From Adiantum capillus-veneris (lineage: Eukaryota > Streptophyta > Polypodiopsida > Polypodiales > Pteridaceae): DNA of 64,000 nucleotides. Made by a program: the position numbers and the translations under genes. Location of the stretch: contig CM043959.1 in NCBI GenBank assembly GCA_014529385.2, forward strand, positions 90,280,029 to 90,344,028. Direction: 5' to 3'. Numbering within the stretch: the first letter of the stretch is position 1; every line of letters begins with the position of its first letter. Below are positions 46,638 through 59,458 of the stretch, one piece after another. The notes below the pieces were generated by a model, which did not search any database, had not been told where the DNA came from, and worked only from the letters and a program-made list of their open reading frames with translations.

Positions 46638-47479
46638 CTCAGATTTTGTGAGCATGAACTATGGTATAAACCAAAGCCAGTGATGATAGAAGATGAGTAT
46701 GAAGAGCAAGAGAATGTGCGTCATGTTGTTGATAAGCCAGGACCATCAACAAGAACTATTTCAGGAGGCATTATTCCACACACACTCGCACTAGCTCATG
46801 TGTGAAGTAAGAAGACTCTCTCCTTCCTTCTCAAGCTTTAATGGAAATCTTGTTACCTACTCCAAGCTTGTGAGAAGGGAGGCCTACACCAATGACTTTT
46901 GGCTTTGTGATGCAAATCCAACCAAGAGCCAAGATTCAATGCATTCTCATCTCCTTTACCATGGTAAATACTAAGCTATGCTATGCTAATATGAGTGATT
47001 ATGTGAGGAGATGTACATCTTTCTCGTAAGACTACTCCTTATTCCTCTCAATCTACTCTCATACCCCGCTAGCTCTCACCATCTTCGAAGGTGTGTGAGG
47101 TCTTCTGTCTCAGACCGTGAGGGAATTGATGTTGTGTTTTATAAGTGTTTGCTTAGTGCTTGAAGTTTCCATCTTCATTGCACTAGCTAGTTATTGAAGG
47201 AACACAAAGAATTGTATTGTAGAATGTCTCCCTTGATGGGGGAAACCTATAATACAAAGCCTTTTGGAGGGGGAACCGGCTACATGAAAATCTGGTCCTC
47301 AACTGTTGTCAATAGCTTAATTTCTCTCTCTTTTGAAATATTGTTCATGCCTATCTAACTAGGTGTTATGCTTTTTGTTGCTCTCTCCACCCAAGCACTC
47401 TTGCTATGCTCATTAGAAATCTATTCTAATGAAATTCTCACTATGTCTATGCTATTTTCCGCTAGACACAAGTTACTAG
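46638..47479. other. unassigned, short open frame to 46805
   Basis: The frame through 46680-46805 (acidic, DEYEEQENVRHVV) could be a retroelement linker remnant but is too short to identify. The rest is non-coding. Confidence 0.4.
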
Positions 47480-47950
47480 GCCATTAAATGTTACAATTCA
47501 AACCGATTGGAAGGGTCGAAAGACCAATTGGGTTGAGATTCTACAAGATTTGACTGCAAACTACGGTATCCTAAAGGGCAATACAATATTTTAGCAGATG
47601 CAGTAAGCCAAATGTCTCAAGTAAATTCAATTGCTCTTACAAAAATAAACAATGAGTTTTTGGAGTAATCCAAATGTCTCAAGTAAATTCAATTGCTCTT
47701 ACAAAAATAAACAATGAGTTTTTGGAGTCATTACGTGGCAACAAGTGTGCACAAGATGAGTCATACAAGAAGGTGTGGAGTGTAGTGTCACAAAGGGATC
47801 CATCACACATGTGGAGTCATTACGTGGCAACAAGTGTGCACAAGATGAGTCATACAAGAAGGTGTGGAGTGTAGTTTCACAAAGGGATCCATCACACATG
47901 TGGAGTATTTTTGGGTTTGAGAGCTGCACACACAATACAACAAAGAATTA
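47480..47950 (+). pseudogene. gypsy RNase H-proximal remnant with two tandem duplications
   Basis: Fragmentary frames resemble the end of the gypsy tether, KGN..ILADA-SQMSQVNSIALT, and the stretch before the integrase zinc finger (NNEFLESLRGNK). A 62-bp unit is repeated at 47608-47731 and, immediately after, an 89-bp unit at 47723-47900, so part of the coding is doubled twice. Confidence 0.6.
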
Positions 47951-48960
47951 AGGAGTCTTTTTTAAAGGTGGTCATCAAAGCTTGTGTTAAGCTTTGCTAA
48001 AGAGGCCTATAGTGTCTCCAAAATAAAAGGCATAACCACTTACGGTGAAGGAAGAAAATCAAAGAATAGAGAAGTTTTCAATTAAAGTTGCAGAGACGTG
48101 CAGAATAAAGATCGAGAGGAAGATGATGAATCGCCGTGGGGATGGTGCATAGCTAGAGCAATCAAGTTCTGAGAAGGTTCAGCTATGGCAAAAAGAAAAA
48201 TTTACACAAGCACAACATGAAGAGAAAGGAGAAGACACATGTGGTCCTAATGAGGTTAACACATGGTGTGCAAAATTGCAAGTTTGATTAATAAATGAAC
48301 CGATTGGAGGAGATATAGCTAGTGCGATAGAGAAGGATGCATGAGGAATGGCACAACAGAGGCAACATCGAATATGGCTATTTGACTATGGCAACTAGAG
48401 AAGCAACAAAATCTTTTGGATATGGTGTTCTACTAAGAAAGGCCAGTGAGGAAGAAGAAGAGATTCACGTAGGTCATGTTTCTCGCAAAAAAAGATCCAT
48501 GCCATTGAAGAGCCATGATAAGATATCAAATCGTTTTGCAACTTTATAGGCGATTGTAGGCTCCATGGATAACAAGCTAGAGTAGTTTTTTTCTAGAGAA
48601 AAGTTTCTTGTGGTAAGCGAAGGGTTCATTCACACACGATCATTTTTTTTTTTTGGCATTTTATGTGATTGGTGCCACCTCATCCACAATTGGCCAAAAC
48701 AGTTTGCAAAAATGATGTTTACCCAATGCATTATGAGGGTAACCATACTTGAGCATGCGAGCTCAAATCGAGTAGTATTAGAGCATTGAGGGGGAGTTTT
48801 GAGAGCAATGCTAGTGTGGGTGATTGTTGGAACACCTTGCTTAAGAGGAGGTGTTGAGAGTGTAGCCACAAATGTAAGTCAAGGTGAGGGGTATCTACAA
48901 AAGAAGCCTCACACATTGTAGTTTTGCAAGTGATATGCAATAGAGTGAATTGTTAAGTGT
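47951..48960. other. unassigned remnants
   Basis: An open frame at 48337-48549 has an acidic stretch but no known domain. GAGGGGGAGTTTTGAGAG at about 48787 looks like a polypurine tract followed by an LTR start, but no second LTR is visible. Confidence 0.35.
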
Positions 48961-48966
48961 GCTAAT

Positions 48967-49019
<53 letters not shown>
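48967..49019. repeat. (TC)n microsatellite
   Basis: About 26 TC units. Confidence 0.97.
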
Positions 49020-49490
49020 GCCATGGAGTTCTGGGTGTGATATAATCCACCTTAGATTAATGTTGAATCATGTTTATGCACCATGTCTAATCCCACTCTA
49101 ATTTCAAAACAAAGGGCAATGCCAACAAATAGTAAGTTTATATCAAGTTAACCCCAAGGGTTGTGATGAGCTTTCACCCTTGTGTCTTGCTAAACCTTAC
49201 ATGCGCATGTGATCTTCCCACGCTCCTTTTGTTTTATGCATCTGATCTCCAAGAACATCTGCATGCATACTTACTCAATTGTCCGTATTAATTAAGCATG
49301 AACCTCTCTATCCTACTCGTAATCCTAGCCCCTTATTTTTTTCCATAAAGAAGGTTTCAAAACCAAGTTTCAATTATAAGTTCATTTACTACTCCAACCA
49401 AAAACTTAATATAGAGAAACTCATACCATGGAATATACAAGAAACTAGGTGCCCACAAAGTCTTTACTCCTACGTTGATTTTCTAGAACG

Positions 49491-49611
<121 letters not shown>

Positions 49612-49848
49612 CTAATATTTGCCAATTGGCTATTTTTTAAGAGTTTTCCCAAAAGACATTTTCCAAACGTCTTTAAACATTTGCCTAATTTTTGGTTGTT
49701 TTGATTTTTAGAAAATATTCGCCCAATTTTGAACATTTTAAGGCATTTTTAAACCATTCACCCCATTTTCTATTGTTATAATCTCAAATATAAGGAATAT
49801 TCGCCAACTCATAACACTTGTAAATTCTTGAAGTGCTCTTATTTTTCA

Positions 49849-49850
<2 letters not shown>

Positions 49851-49925
<75 letters not shown>
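49851..49925. repeat. (AT)n microsatellite, ~75 bp
   Basis: Uninterrupted AT units. Confidence 0.97.
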
Positions 49926-49929
<4 letters not shown>

Positions 49930-50613
49930 CATACACACACACGCGCGTATAGAGGAAGATAGAGAGATAAACAAACTTGCATGAGAGAGAGAGATGCATT
50001 AAATTGTAAATCATACTATCAATTGCCACTAATTCACTTAGAGTTAGTTCAAATCTATAAAGCTAGTTGTCCTACTTGACCGATGTTAAGTAAAGATTAT
50101 TTAACATACAAATCAGAACAATGCCGGGGCCGCCCTTGCCTTAGGGCAGTGCCAACAAATACTAAGCTTAGACAAAGCTAATCCTAGGCATTGTGATGAT
50201 TTTGCCACTCTAGTGTCTTGCCAACTATTATGAGCGCACATGATATTCCCATGCTCCTTTTGTGTTTTCTTGCGCATCAGATCTCCAAGCACACTTGGAG
50301 GCAAAATTACTCTATTGTCCATGATAACTAAGCATGAACGTGTCTACCCTACTTGTAATCAACCCCATCCTAAATGCTTAATTTATTTGCTAAAACAAGG
50401 GTTCCAGAACCAAATTTTAATTCTTTATAACTGCAGATAATACTCCAACCAAAAATTTAATATACAAAAACTCATAGCATGGAATATGCATGAAACCAAG
50501 TGATCACAAAGTCTTTATTGTTAAAATGCTGATTTTCAAGAAGAAGAAACAACGTCTTTACACTTATTGTAATTATTAAGAATATAGTGTAGCATTATTA
50601 AAATTTTATTCTT

Positions 50614-50617
<4 letters not shown>

Positions 50618-50670
<53 letters not shown>

Positions 50671-50715
50671 AAGCCCAAGAATCTCACTTTCACACACACA
50701 CACACACACACACAA
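50618..50715. repeat. (CT)n and (CA)n
   Basis: (CT)n at about 50618-50663 and (CA)n at about 50693-50714, in the corresponding position of the next array unit. Confidence 0.95.
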
Positions 50716-51254
50716 ACTTGAGAGAGAGAGAGAGATGGATTAAAATGAAAATCATACCATCAATTGCCACTTCACTTAGAGTTAATGAAAATCTCTAAAG
50801 CTGGTTGTCAAGCTATTTTAACATCCAAATCAAAACAATACCCGTCCCGCTCTGGTGTCTTGCCAATTGTTACGCGTGCACATTAATCTTGCCATGTTTC
50901 TTTTGTGTCTTCTTACGCATATAATCTCCAAGCACACTTGTATGCAAACTAACTCAGTTTGTCCATGATAATTATGCCTAAACCTCTCTACCCTACTCGT
51001 ACTTAGGCCCATCCTAGCCCCTTATTTATTGACTAAAAAAGGGTTTCAAAATCAAGTTTCAACTATAAGTACATTTAATACTCCAACCAAAAATTTAATA
51101 TAGAAAAAATCATACCATGGAATATGTAGGAAACTAGGTGATCACAAAGTCTTTATTCTTGTGTTGATTTTCAAGAAACAAAACCAGACACACATTGCAT
51201 TTATACGCATACACACACAGACATGCATAAATACATAAATAAATAAATAAATAA

Positions 51255-51288
<34 letters not shown>

Positions 51289-51532
51289 CTACATAGTTAG
51301 ACTAAGCCAAATGCTACATAGTATCTGTTGACATTGATGTAACGTTTGGTGTTTTTTCTTTTTTTGAGAGAGAGAAGGGTTTCAAAACCAAGTTTCAATT
51401 ATTTATATCTGCATATAATACTCTAACCAAAAAGTTAATATAGAGAAATTCATACCATGGAATATGCATGAACCCAAGTGATGACAAAGGTTTTATTCTT
51501 AATATGTTGATTTTCAAGAAGAAACCACAACT

Positions 51533-51732
51533 TGGGGCTTGTATCACTCAACCTGCAAAACAAGCGCCAAGTCCATTGTCAGTTGCAATCAATAGAATTG
51601 CCTGCCCAATTGTCAGTTGCAATCAACTACATGACCTTAGATAAAATGTCATTAGAAAGAGGCTGTCTTCAAAGTGCACATCTTCAAGGATGTCTAGCAT
51701 CTTTCCACCCTCAATGTATGCCTACAAGCGAC
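51533..51732 (-). pseudogene. terpene synthase (MTPSL) pseudogene with internal deletion
   Basis: The right part (51655-51732) matches the 5' end of the intact gene at 54925-55905: shared AGAGG-TGTCTTCAAAGTGCA, the CTTTCCA block and TGCCTACA, about 80% identical, covering the start codon (here ATT, not ATG) and ~30 codons. The left part (51533-51600) matches the gene's last codons and downstream flank (GGCTTGTATC-CTC, CAATTG-C-GTTG). About 290 codons between are missing, and a 19-bp stretch around ATTGTCAGTTGCAATCAA is duplicated at the junction. Neither catalytic motif remains. Confidence 0.78.
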
Positions 51733-52144
51733 ATTTGATCTCTAAGCACGTTCACATGCATACTTACTCAATTGTCTAGGTTAATTAAGCATAAACCTCT
51801 CTACCCTACTCTTAATTAAGCATGAACCTCTCTACCCTACTCTTAATCAACCCCATCCTAGCCCCTTTTTTCTTTGTTGAAAGAAGGGTATCAAAACCAA
51901 GTTTTCACAATAAGTGCATTTACTAGTCCAACCATAAAACTAATATAGAGACTCATACCATGGAATGTGTACGTGATCACAAAGTCTTTATTTTTATGTT
52001 GATTTTCAAGAACAAAACTAGAGACACACATTGCATTTATACTCATATATATGTATAAATGCAATTACTACTCCAACCAAAAAATTAATTTAGAGAAACT
52101 CATACCATGGAATATGTAGGAAACTAGGTGATCACAAAGTCTTT

Positions 52145-54278
52145 TTTTTTTTTTTTTAAAGCAAAACTCACAATTGTGAGTGAATTATATTGAACAACCC
52201 AAAAAAATACAAGGTCTTGTCATGCTCTTGTTAAGCCATGACATCATTCAGAGACCATACATCGGCTATCAGGGTAGCCACCCCTACCAACCCACCCCCT
52301 CCTCCTTAATACACAACGTGCATAATCATGTCATTCTGAGATCTTTTATTTACCGATGACCAAGATTAGCCCCCATCCTAGGCATTCCCTCTATCGACAA
52401 CAAGGCACAAGTAGTCCTAGACCAATCCTCCGATTGTTGCTTGTGCCCGAGTGTCCATATTAGCACTTTGCTTTCTTGTATAATTTTTGCAAAGCTTGCC
52501 ACCTCAAAACCTCCTTCAAACACACGGCGATTCCTTGTCTGCCATATATTATGTAAGAAGAAGTATCTGACGATCTGAGTGCTGACGAGGAGTGCAGGAC
52601 TACTTGAATTCTTACCCATAAGGAATAGGTCAGTCCTGAAAAGACTAATCCTCCATGTTCTTTGGACCCACTTGCATATTTTCCCTGCGAGGCCTTTGAT
52701 AACCCTGAGCAACCAAAAGGTCAATGGTTTTCCAACTCTTGTTGCCACTGCCCCATAAGTGCCCAAGTCACTTCAGACCCTTATTATTCAGCTTCCTGGC
52801 TGTCTCAATCCAATAGGGAGTTTGTGGCGGATCTACAACTTTGGAAAGCCAGGGGGACCAATGCAAAATGGAGTTCTTGATGTATCTGGCTTCTTCCCCC
52901 CACTTTAAGACTCCTACTGCTCTATTGCATTTTCTTACCAATTCTCCTGAGCTGCCTCCCAGTCTTAAGGTAGACTAGGCCGGGGCAAGCAGTTTGTCAT
53001 GAACCTCCACCCCTCCCCACTTTCCACCCTTCGAGCCAAGTTTAGCTGCTTCAATCATATCTCTGATCATGACAACCCAAACTTGATCCTGTTTAGCCAA
53101 GGAAATAAAAAATTTGGCACAACAAGCTTCTGCATGGACCAGAGGGTTGAGAATTTCGAGGCCTCCTTGATTCCCTGGCCGAGCAACTGATTCCCAATGG
53201 GCCCATTGCCATGGCTTGGAAGATTTCGTGTTATTTTTCCATAAAAACCTTTTTACTGGTTTCAAGAACTCTTTCCAATGACACTTAGCCATCTTCAGAA
53301 GCGGGCTAGTGAAGGCAATGTAAGGAATCGTAAAGGCATTCATCACTTTTATCCGACTTAGGAATGGGAGAAGAGCATACTCCCACCTACTCATTTTTGT
53401 TTTGATTTTTCAAGCACCCATTCAAATCTTTGCTTGTGAATTACGTCCACCCCCAAGGGGGCTCCCAGATATCTAAAGATATTCCCTTTTGTGACAATCT
53501 CCCCCGACCAGACAGAAGGGTCAAATGAGTCATTTTTCGATAGGGAGATCAGCCTTGACTTCTCTATATTACACTGGGACCCTGAAGCTACTGAGAATAT
53601 TTGTACAATCTCCAAAGCTTTTCTGATGACCTGGGGGCACGCCTTCAAGAAGAGGAGAGAATCATCTGCAAAAAGTTTTGCCAATAGTTGGCTATTTCCT
53701 GGTAAGGCAAGGCAAGGCCTTGCAATTCGCCTCGTTCCGCACTAGCTTCGAGCGTCGTGATTAGAGGATGTGGTCCTATGGCAAAAAGTAAGGGGGCCAG
53801 AGGGAACCCCTGCTCAATACCTTTTGACCTCAAAAGAGTCCACAATTCTATTGTTGAATAGGAGCTCTGACTGGCTTCCAGCCCCCCATTACACGTACCG
53901 GCCGACATAGGCGAGGCCCAAAGCCCAGAGCTTCTATGACAGCTTCTATATATATCCATGTTATTCTATCATAAGCCTTGTCCAGGTCCAACTACAGCAA
54001 AATGCACTCCTGCTTTGTGACAATTGCGTATTCGATGCCCACCATTGCTGCCAAGATGTTATTGTAAATGGACCTTCCTTTGATGAACCCATGTTGGTGG
54101 GGTGAGATGATCTTGATTAATAAGGGGGCTAGTCTAAGGGCTACTGCTTTAGCTATAATTTTGTAGGCCACCGACATCATCGTTATAGGGCACCAATGTT
54201 TCAGTTGAGAACAACAAATCTGTTTTGGGATGGGTTTGATAAGCCCTCTCTTAACACTTATCTCCAATGAGGGCCTTC
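52145..54278 (-). mobile_element. LINE family B, 5'-truncated, poly(A), 15-bp target duplication
   Basis: On the minus strand it runs from reverse transcriptase at 54278 to a poly(A) tail at 52145-52156. It is flanked by GATCACAAAGTCTTT at 52130-52144 and 54279-54293. The target lies inside an array unit, whose sequence resumes after the insertion (ATTCTTATGTTGATTTTC). Confidence 0.92.
52350..54267 (-). pseudogene. LINE-B reverse transcriptase and C-terminal region
   Basis: Fragments in order on the minus strand: fingers and palm (LIKPIPKQ, WCPITMMSVAYKIIAKAVALRL, HQHGFIKGRSIYNNI; 54267-53992), G-rich QGFPLAPLLFAI (about 53800), catalytic FADDSLLFLKA (53684-53650), thumb (GSQCNIEKSRLISLS, FRYLGAPLG), then the C-terminal part (52975-53394 and 52350-52766, with LPFLSRIKVMNAF and HNIWQTRNRRVF). 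This order fits L1-type plant LINEs. Stops and frameshifts near 53960, 53690 and 52970 inactivate it. Confidence 0.88.
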
Positions 54279-54924
54279 GATCACAAAGTCTTTATTCTTA
54301 TGTTGATTTTCAAGAAGAAAACCAAAGACACATTGCATTTATTCTCATATATACACACACACACCCACACGTGCGCGTGCACACACAGACACACAAAGAA
54401 ACAAACTTGCATTATGACAAAAGGAGTGAGAGACACATAAAGAGGGAGGTGGACTAAATTGTAAATCATACCATCAATTGCCACTTCACTTAAAGTTAAC
54501 TCAAATCTCTGAAGCTGGTTGTCGTACTTGACCTGACGTTAAGTAAAGCTTTTTTAACATCCAAATCAAAACAATGCCCCTGCCTTAGGGCAGTGCCAAC
54601 AAATATGAAGCTTAGACAAAGTTAACCATAGGCATTGTGAGGACCTCTCACTCTAGTGTCTTGCCAACTGCTATCAATGCATGTGATATTGCACGTTTTG
54701 TGTTTTGCTTGCGCATCTAATCTCAGAGCACACTTGCATACACAATACATTTTAATACATACATATATATGTGTGTGTCTGTGTGTTTGTAAATATTATT
54801 ATTCTTATTTTAATCCTCTACATATATATGAATACATAGAGAGAGTTCGGGGAGGCAAGCCTACCTAAATACTAAGAGTTGGAACATCTTCTGGCTTGTA
54901 TCGCTCGGCCTGCACGTACCAAGC

Positions 54925-55905
54925 TCAATTGCCGGTTGTCGCAAGGCAAAGACTCTTCACATAGCTTTGGAGATCTGGCTTGGAAGCCAACAGAGGAGAG
55001 GTGACAATTTCTTGGGCGAGGCGTGCACAGTCAAGATTGCGTTCTTGAATCATTCGCCAAGCTTGCGAGACGGCGACGTGGATGGGCACAAGACCCTTTT
55101 GCTCCTTGCAAGTGTGGGCGTGGAGCTGATTTACAATGTTGAGGACGGCATTCTGATCCTTCTCGAACTCCTTTGCAAAGGAGATGATGTCATTTATGCA
55201 ATACATGTACTCACCCGCAGCTTGGTGTAGTTGGTGAAGGAGAGAGCTTTGGAGCGCCTCCTCATCTAGGTCAATGCCCAAGCTATACTCCGTCATTAGA
55301 TAGAATGGCGGCAATGCATACGTATCATTGCGTAACTTCATGTACTCCTCCACACTGGCCGACTGCATCTTGGAGGCCACAGTGATCCGCCGCTCCTCTG
55401 AATGGGCTTGCACGTATGCAGTGAGGCTTACCTGAAAGCGAGCTTCCTGACTGTGTAGCATTCTCTTTTTTAGTTCCGCCCACCATTCTCTAGCCACAGT
55501 AATGCAGGCCGGCTCCTTCCCTTCCAACGATGTTGGCATTGCCTTGTCGTCACAAAACAAAGCATCGAGGACACGCTTGCACAGACTTTCCACTTGGAGG
55601 ACCCCACCATCTTCACCGGTGCAACCGTCCACCTCATCATCGAACAAAAAGAGCCAAAACATGAATTGGCCCAATGCAAGTAATCGGCTGGGTGGCTCTA
55701 CCAACGCCATTGGCCACATGGTGAATGCCAGTTGATCGATGCGAAGCTTATGCAATGCTTCTATGTCATGAGGGTTGAGACTCTTCTCTGCCCATGCGTG
55801 CAACATCTCTTTTGCAATTGCATGCCTCGGATGGAATGTAAGCGGAAAGAGGTTGTCTTCAAAGTGCATCTCTTCAGGGACGTGTGGCCGCTTTCCATTT
55901 TCCAT
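54925..55905 (-). CDS. microbial-type terpene synthase-like protein (MTPSL), single exon, intact
   Basis: A 326-residue class I terpene synthase. The first aspartate motif reads FLFDDEVD (Asp89, Asp90, Asp93) and the second, NSE-type Mg2+-binding motif is N238-D239-x-x-S242-x-x-x-E246 (INDIISFAKE). Between them LRNDTYALPP (Arg192) corresponds to the pyrophosphate-sensing Arg helix of bacterial enzymes. These residues cradle the three Mg2+ ions and diphosphate of a prenyl substrate such as farnesyl or geranyl diphosphate; the product cannot be predicted. No transit peptide is evident, suggesting the cytosol. The start at 55905 is fixed by an in-frame TAG three codons upstream. Length is at the short end of the family; the C-terminal Arg-Tyr pair of bacterial enzymes is not seen. 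It lies at the edge of a tandem array holding a broken copy. Single-exon structure and lack of stops argue for a functional gene. Confidence 0.88.
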   Translation of the reverse strand: MENGKRPHVPEEMHFEDNLFPLTFHPRHAIAKEMLHAWAEKSLNPHDIEALHKLRIDQLAFTMWPMALVEPPSRLLALGQFMFWLFLFDDEVDGCTGEDGGVLQVESLCKRVLDALFCDDKAMPTSLEGKEPACITVAREWWAELKKRMLHSQEARFQVSLTAYVQAHSEERRITVASKMQSASVEEYMKLRNDTYALPPFYLMTEYSLGIDLDEEALQSSLLHQLHQAAGEYMYCINDIISFAKEFEKDQNAVLNIVNQLHAHTCKEQKGLVPIHVAVSQAWRMIQERNLDCARLAQEIVTSPLLASKPDLQSYVKSLCLATTGN

Positions 55906-55993
55906 GCTTGCCTACACCTCACTTTTGTGCATGCAAGCTTTCCTGCAACTCACTGATTGAGAATGCTTTCATTTAGACGGGATTTTTTGTGGG

Positions 55994-56003
55994 CTTTATA
56001 TCA
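55994..56003 (-). promoter_or_regulatory. possible TATA box of the terpene synthase gene
   Basis: GATATAAAG on the minus strand, about 90 bp upstream of the ATG, would place a transcription start some 55-65 bp before the coding region. Position and sequence only. Confidence 0.4.
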
Positions 56004-56009
56004 TGCACC

Positions 56010-56385
56010 CTTTGCACCTTGCAAGAACAAGCTGCTTCAGCTGTACCAAATTTCAAACTATTTTTGAAAAAAAAAGGCTTTCACCTTTGAATTTACAACA
56101 CACACACGATCATAGGATACCATTTTTCTCTCAATCTCTCAAACCCCCCCCCCCCCCTCTCTTCTCTCTCTCTCTCTCTCTCTTCCTCTCTTCACATACC
56201 ATTTTTTATGTGTAGCCATGGCGTGTAGTCGAGGAGAGGGGTATGTGGGGAGGGGGCATTGAACGCAAAGAACACTTTGGAAAAGAAGGATATACTACTT
56301 TGAAAAACAAGGATACCATCTCAATAGACCACTTTCACAAAGGACCACTTTGAAAACAATAGCATCTCAACACACCACTTTGAAA
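56010..56385. other. upstream region of the terpene synthase gene; C run and (CT)n
   Basis: A C run (about 56144-56157) and (CT)n (56158-56182) form a pyrimidine tract ~250 bp upstream of the gene. CACTTTGAAAAC recurs three or four times at 56300-56385. No other gene. Confidence 0.5.
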
Positions 56386-56396
56386 ACATGCGTGCC

Positions 56397-56616
56397 TCCT
56401 AGGATGGGGGAAAATCGTAATTAAAAGATCTTAGAAGAACATGACAAAGGACCCTATGTATCAAGGATAAGGGGGCGAGTTGGGTGGGGTGGCTGCCCTG
56501 ATAGCCGATGTAATTGTGGATGCTCAACACGAACATGACAAGACCTTGTAATTATTTGGGTTGATAAATATAATTCACTCACAATTGTGAGTTTTGCTAT
56601 TAAAAAAAAAAAAAAA
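56397..56616 (+). mobile_element. short 5'-truncated LINE family B copy
   Basis: About 220 bp match the 3' end of LINE-B (GGTGGCTGCCCTGATAGCCG, CACAATTGTGAGTTTTGCT) and end in a run of about 16 A. The flanks ACATGCGTGCC (56386-56396) and ACATGCGTACC (56617-56627) form a target duplication with one mismatch. Confidence 0.85.
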
Positions 56617-56627
56617 ACATGCGTACC

Positions 56628-56849
56628 AAATTAACAAGCTCATAAGTCTACCTCAGTAGGCCCGACCAATTTTGGAAATGGGGTCTATTAGATGGTATCT
56701 AGGGAGATACCTTTGTGAAGCTAAGTGTTTATAGGGGTGGTAAATGAACGGAGGGAGACAAAAAGATCTTTTTTGTAATGGGAAGGGGCAGATGCCGCGT
56801 GGGGCGAAGACGCGGACAAGGGACATGGAGAGCAGGCAGCACGAGAAGT

Positions 56850-56853
<4 letters not shown>
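56628..56853. other. non-coding
   Basis: No gene visible. Confidence 0.4.

Positions 56854-56933
<80 letters not shown>
56854..56933. repeat. (CT)n microsatellite, ~80 bp
   Basis: About 40 CT units. Confidence 0.97.
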
Positions 56934-56936
<3 letters not shown>

Positions 56937-57100
56937 CGTAGGTCGGTGCAGGGCAAATGGACGTAGTCCTTGACGGGCGGCTTTTAGGGTTTCCTGCCTA
57001 GAAGAGGGCGCTCGCAGCAGCAGGGCAATGGGAAGCGGGCAAGCACAAGAGCGATGTCAACAAAACGGGGTTGGAGGGTTGCTGTGGCGCAGAATTTCAC

Positions 57101-57202
<102 letters not shown>

Positions 57203-57294
57203 TGATTGCTACTGCAAATCACTCTCCCCTTTCTCATTCCTCTGCATTGGACGCTCGAGGTGTAGCCTGGTAGTCAGGGGGGAGATGCGTAGAC

Positions 57295-57327
<33 letters not shown>

Positions 57328-57329
57328 GT

Positions 57330-58960
57330 TTCTCAGCAGCCTGCCAGGCGGAGACGATGGCGATGAGAGCAAGAGGGGGTTGAAGACTGGAACAGGGTGG
57401 AGCAAGGCCGATACTGGAATAGGGAAGCGAGCGATGCCCTGTCTGAGCACGAACTGATAAGAAGCGAGCGCAATAGCTATAGGTTTTCTGCATGCTGGTG
57501 GGGGCCTACCAACAAGGCCGAGGGGAATGTGTGTGTATGTAGGAACTGGGGCTTTGGGCAGCTAATGGTGCATGGGGACAGAGGATAAAGGATAGGCTAT
57601 GCTTTTTCTAAGCTATTGGGAGGGAATCTTAAAGTTAAATTAATGGGTAAGTGTAGAATCGACCGAGTAGGCTCAATTAATTATAAGTTATGGAACAATT
57701 CTCATACACGAAAATGGTGTTTTTCACATCATCTCTCGCTTTACAACAATGAAAAATTCAAGGAAAAACATTTAGCATGAAACAATCTTAGTGAGAAAAA
57801 CTTTCATACATGAGACAAAAGTTGTCCAACTCTCCCAAGTCAGAAAAAGACAGTGATTTTTTTGAGTCTTACATTAGTATTGTAATTCACATGAATGAAA
57901 GTCATTGCATTTTCTCAAAATCATTGCATTTACATTCTGTTTAGTTTCAAAAATGTTTTTGTCCAGAATGTTGCTTCACTGCCACGAGCCTAGTGGACAA
58001 CAACGCTTGTATTCTCCAATCTCAGGAAGGCAGACAAATTTCGGTGTTCATTAAAAGTGTGCCTCAGCTTAGCCTTGAGCCCGTTGCAAAATCAAAGTAG
58101 CTGGTTGAGGGGACGTCAAGAAGGAGAAAAATCCGATTAAAATACATGGAAAATAGTGTAATTTTGCAAAAATACCGACTAGTATTGTAAAATTGCCGGT
58201 TCAGATTTTTCTTGGAGGGATTTTTGTATATTTGTGAAAATGATTTTTCTCGAACACTGCGTGACACAATACTTGATAACATGAACCTGCAAGATCATAC
58301 CTTTAATACCGGCCCCCTATCACAAACCATGTGCAACTTTATGCATGTGTAACTATATGCAGGTGCAATTAGAAAGGGGGAATGGGCCGACACAAACACA
58401 AGGGCCTATCTATAGCTCAAGGTATCCACAACACCCCTATCCTCTCGAAAAACACCTTCAAAAAAGCTCTTGCACTAGCAGACCACCGCCTGCTCAATTT
58501 TCACTGCTCACAAACTCCACAAATCCATCACACAATGCACACCTACTGCCACGGCTTGTCTCCACCCTTACACACACTCAGAGCCGGTCAATCTCACTCT
58601 CTCACACAAAAAGAGGGGAAGGGGAAACAACAGCAAGAGGGGGCATGGTGACTTGATTGCACTTCAAAAAGCATGTACACTCTCTTGCACTGCCATTACC
58701 ATGGTCATTTTCACAAGAAAATACAAAGGGGTTAGTTTGTCAGAGAACTCCACTTTGCAGGCTTCAAACGACAAAAAAACAGCCCGGAAAAAAGCCCCTA
58801 TTTTGATTCAATTTTGATTCAATTTTGACTTGTATAGGGGGGGTCTTCAATTTGAAAAATTGCCCTCTCATTGGTCTATCTGGTACCCTAATTTGGTATT
58901 TTTGGGAAGGGGGCACCGCCTTGCTTCATCTGCTCAATCCTTCTCTCTTTTGCACTTTGG
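57330..58960. other. non-coding
   Basis: Several short open frames but none with domain or compositional support. No element boundary seen. Confidence 0.5.
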
Positions 58961-58965
58961 GGGGT

Positions 58966-59456
<491 letters not shown>

Positions 59457-59458
<2 letters not shown>

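Noticed and set aside
50120..50160. hAT-like terminus (GCCGGGGCCGCCC) in an array unit
   Set aside because: Resembles GC-rich hAT ends, but no matching inverted end or 8-bp duplication was found, and other units lack the GC core.
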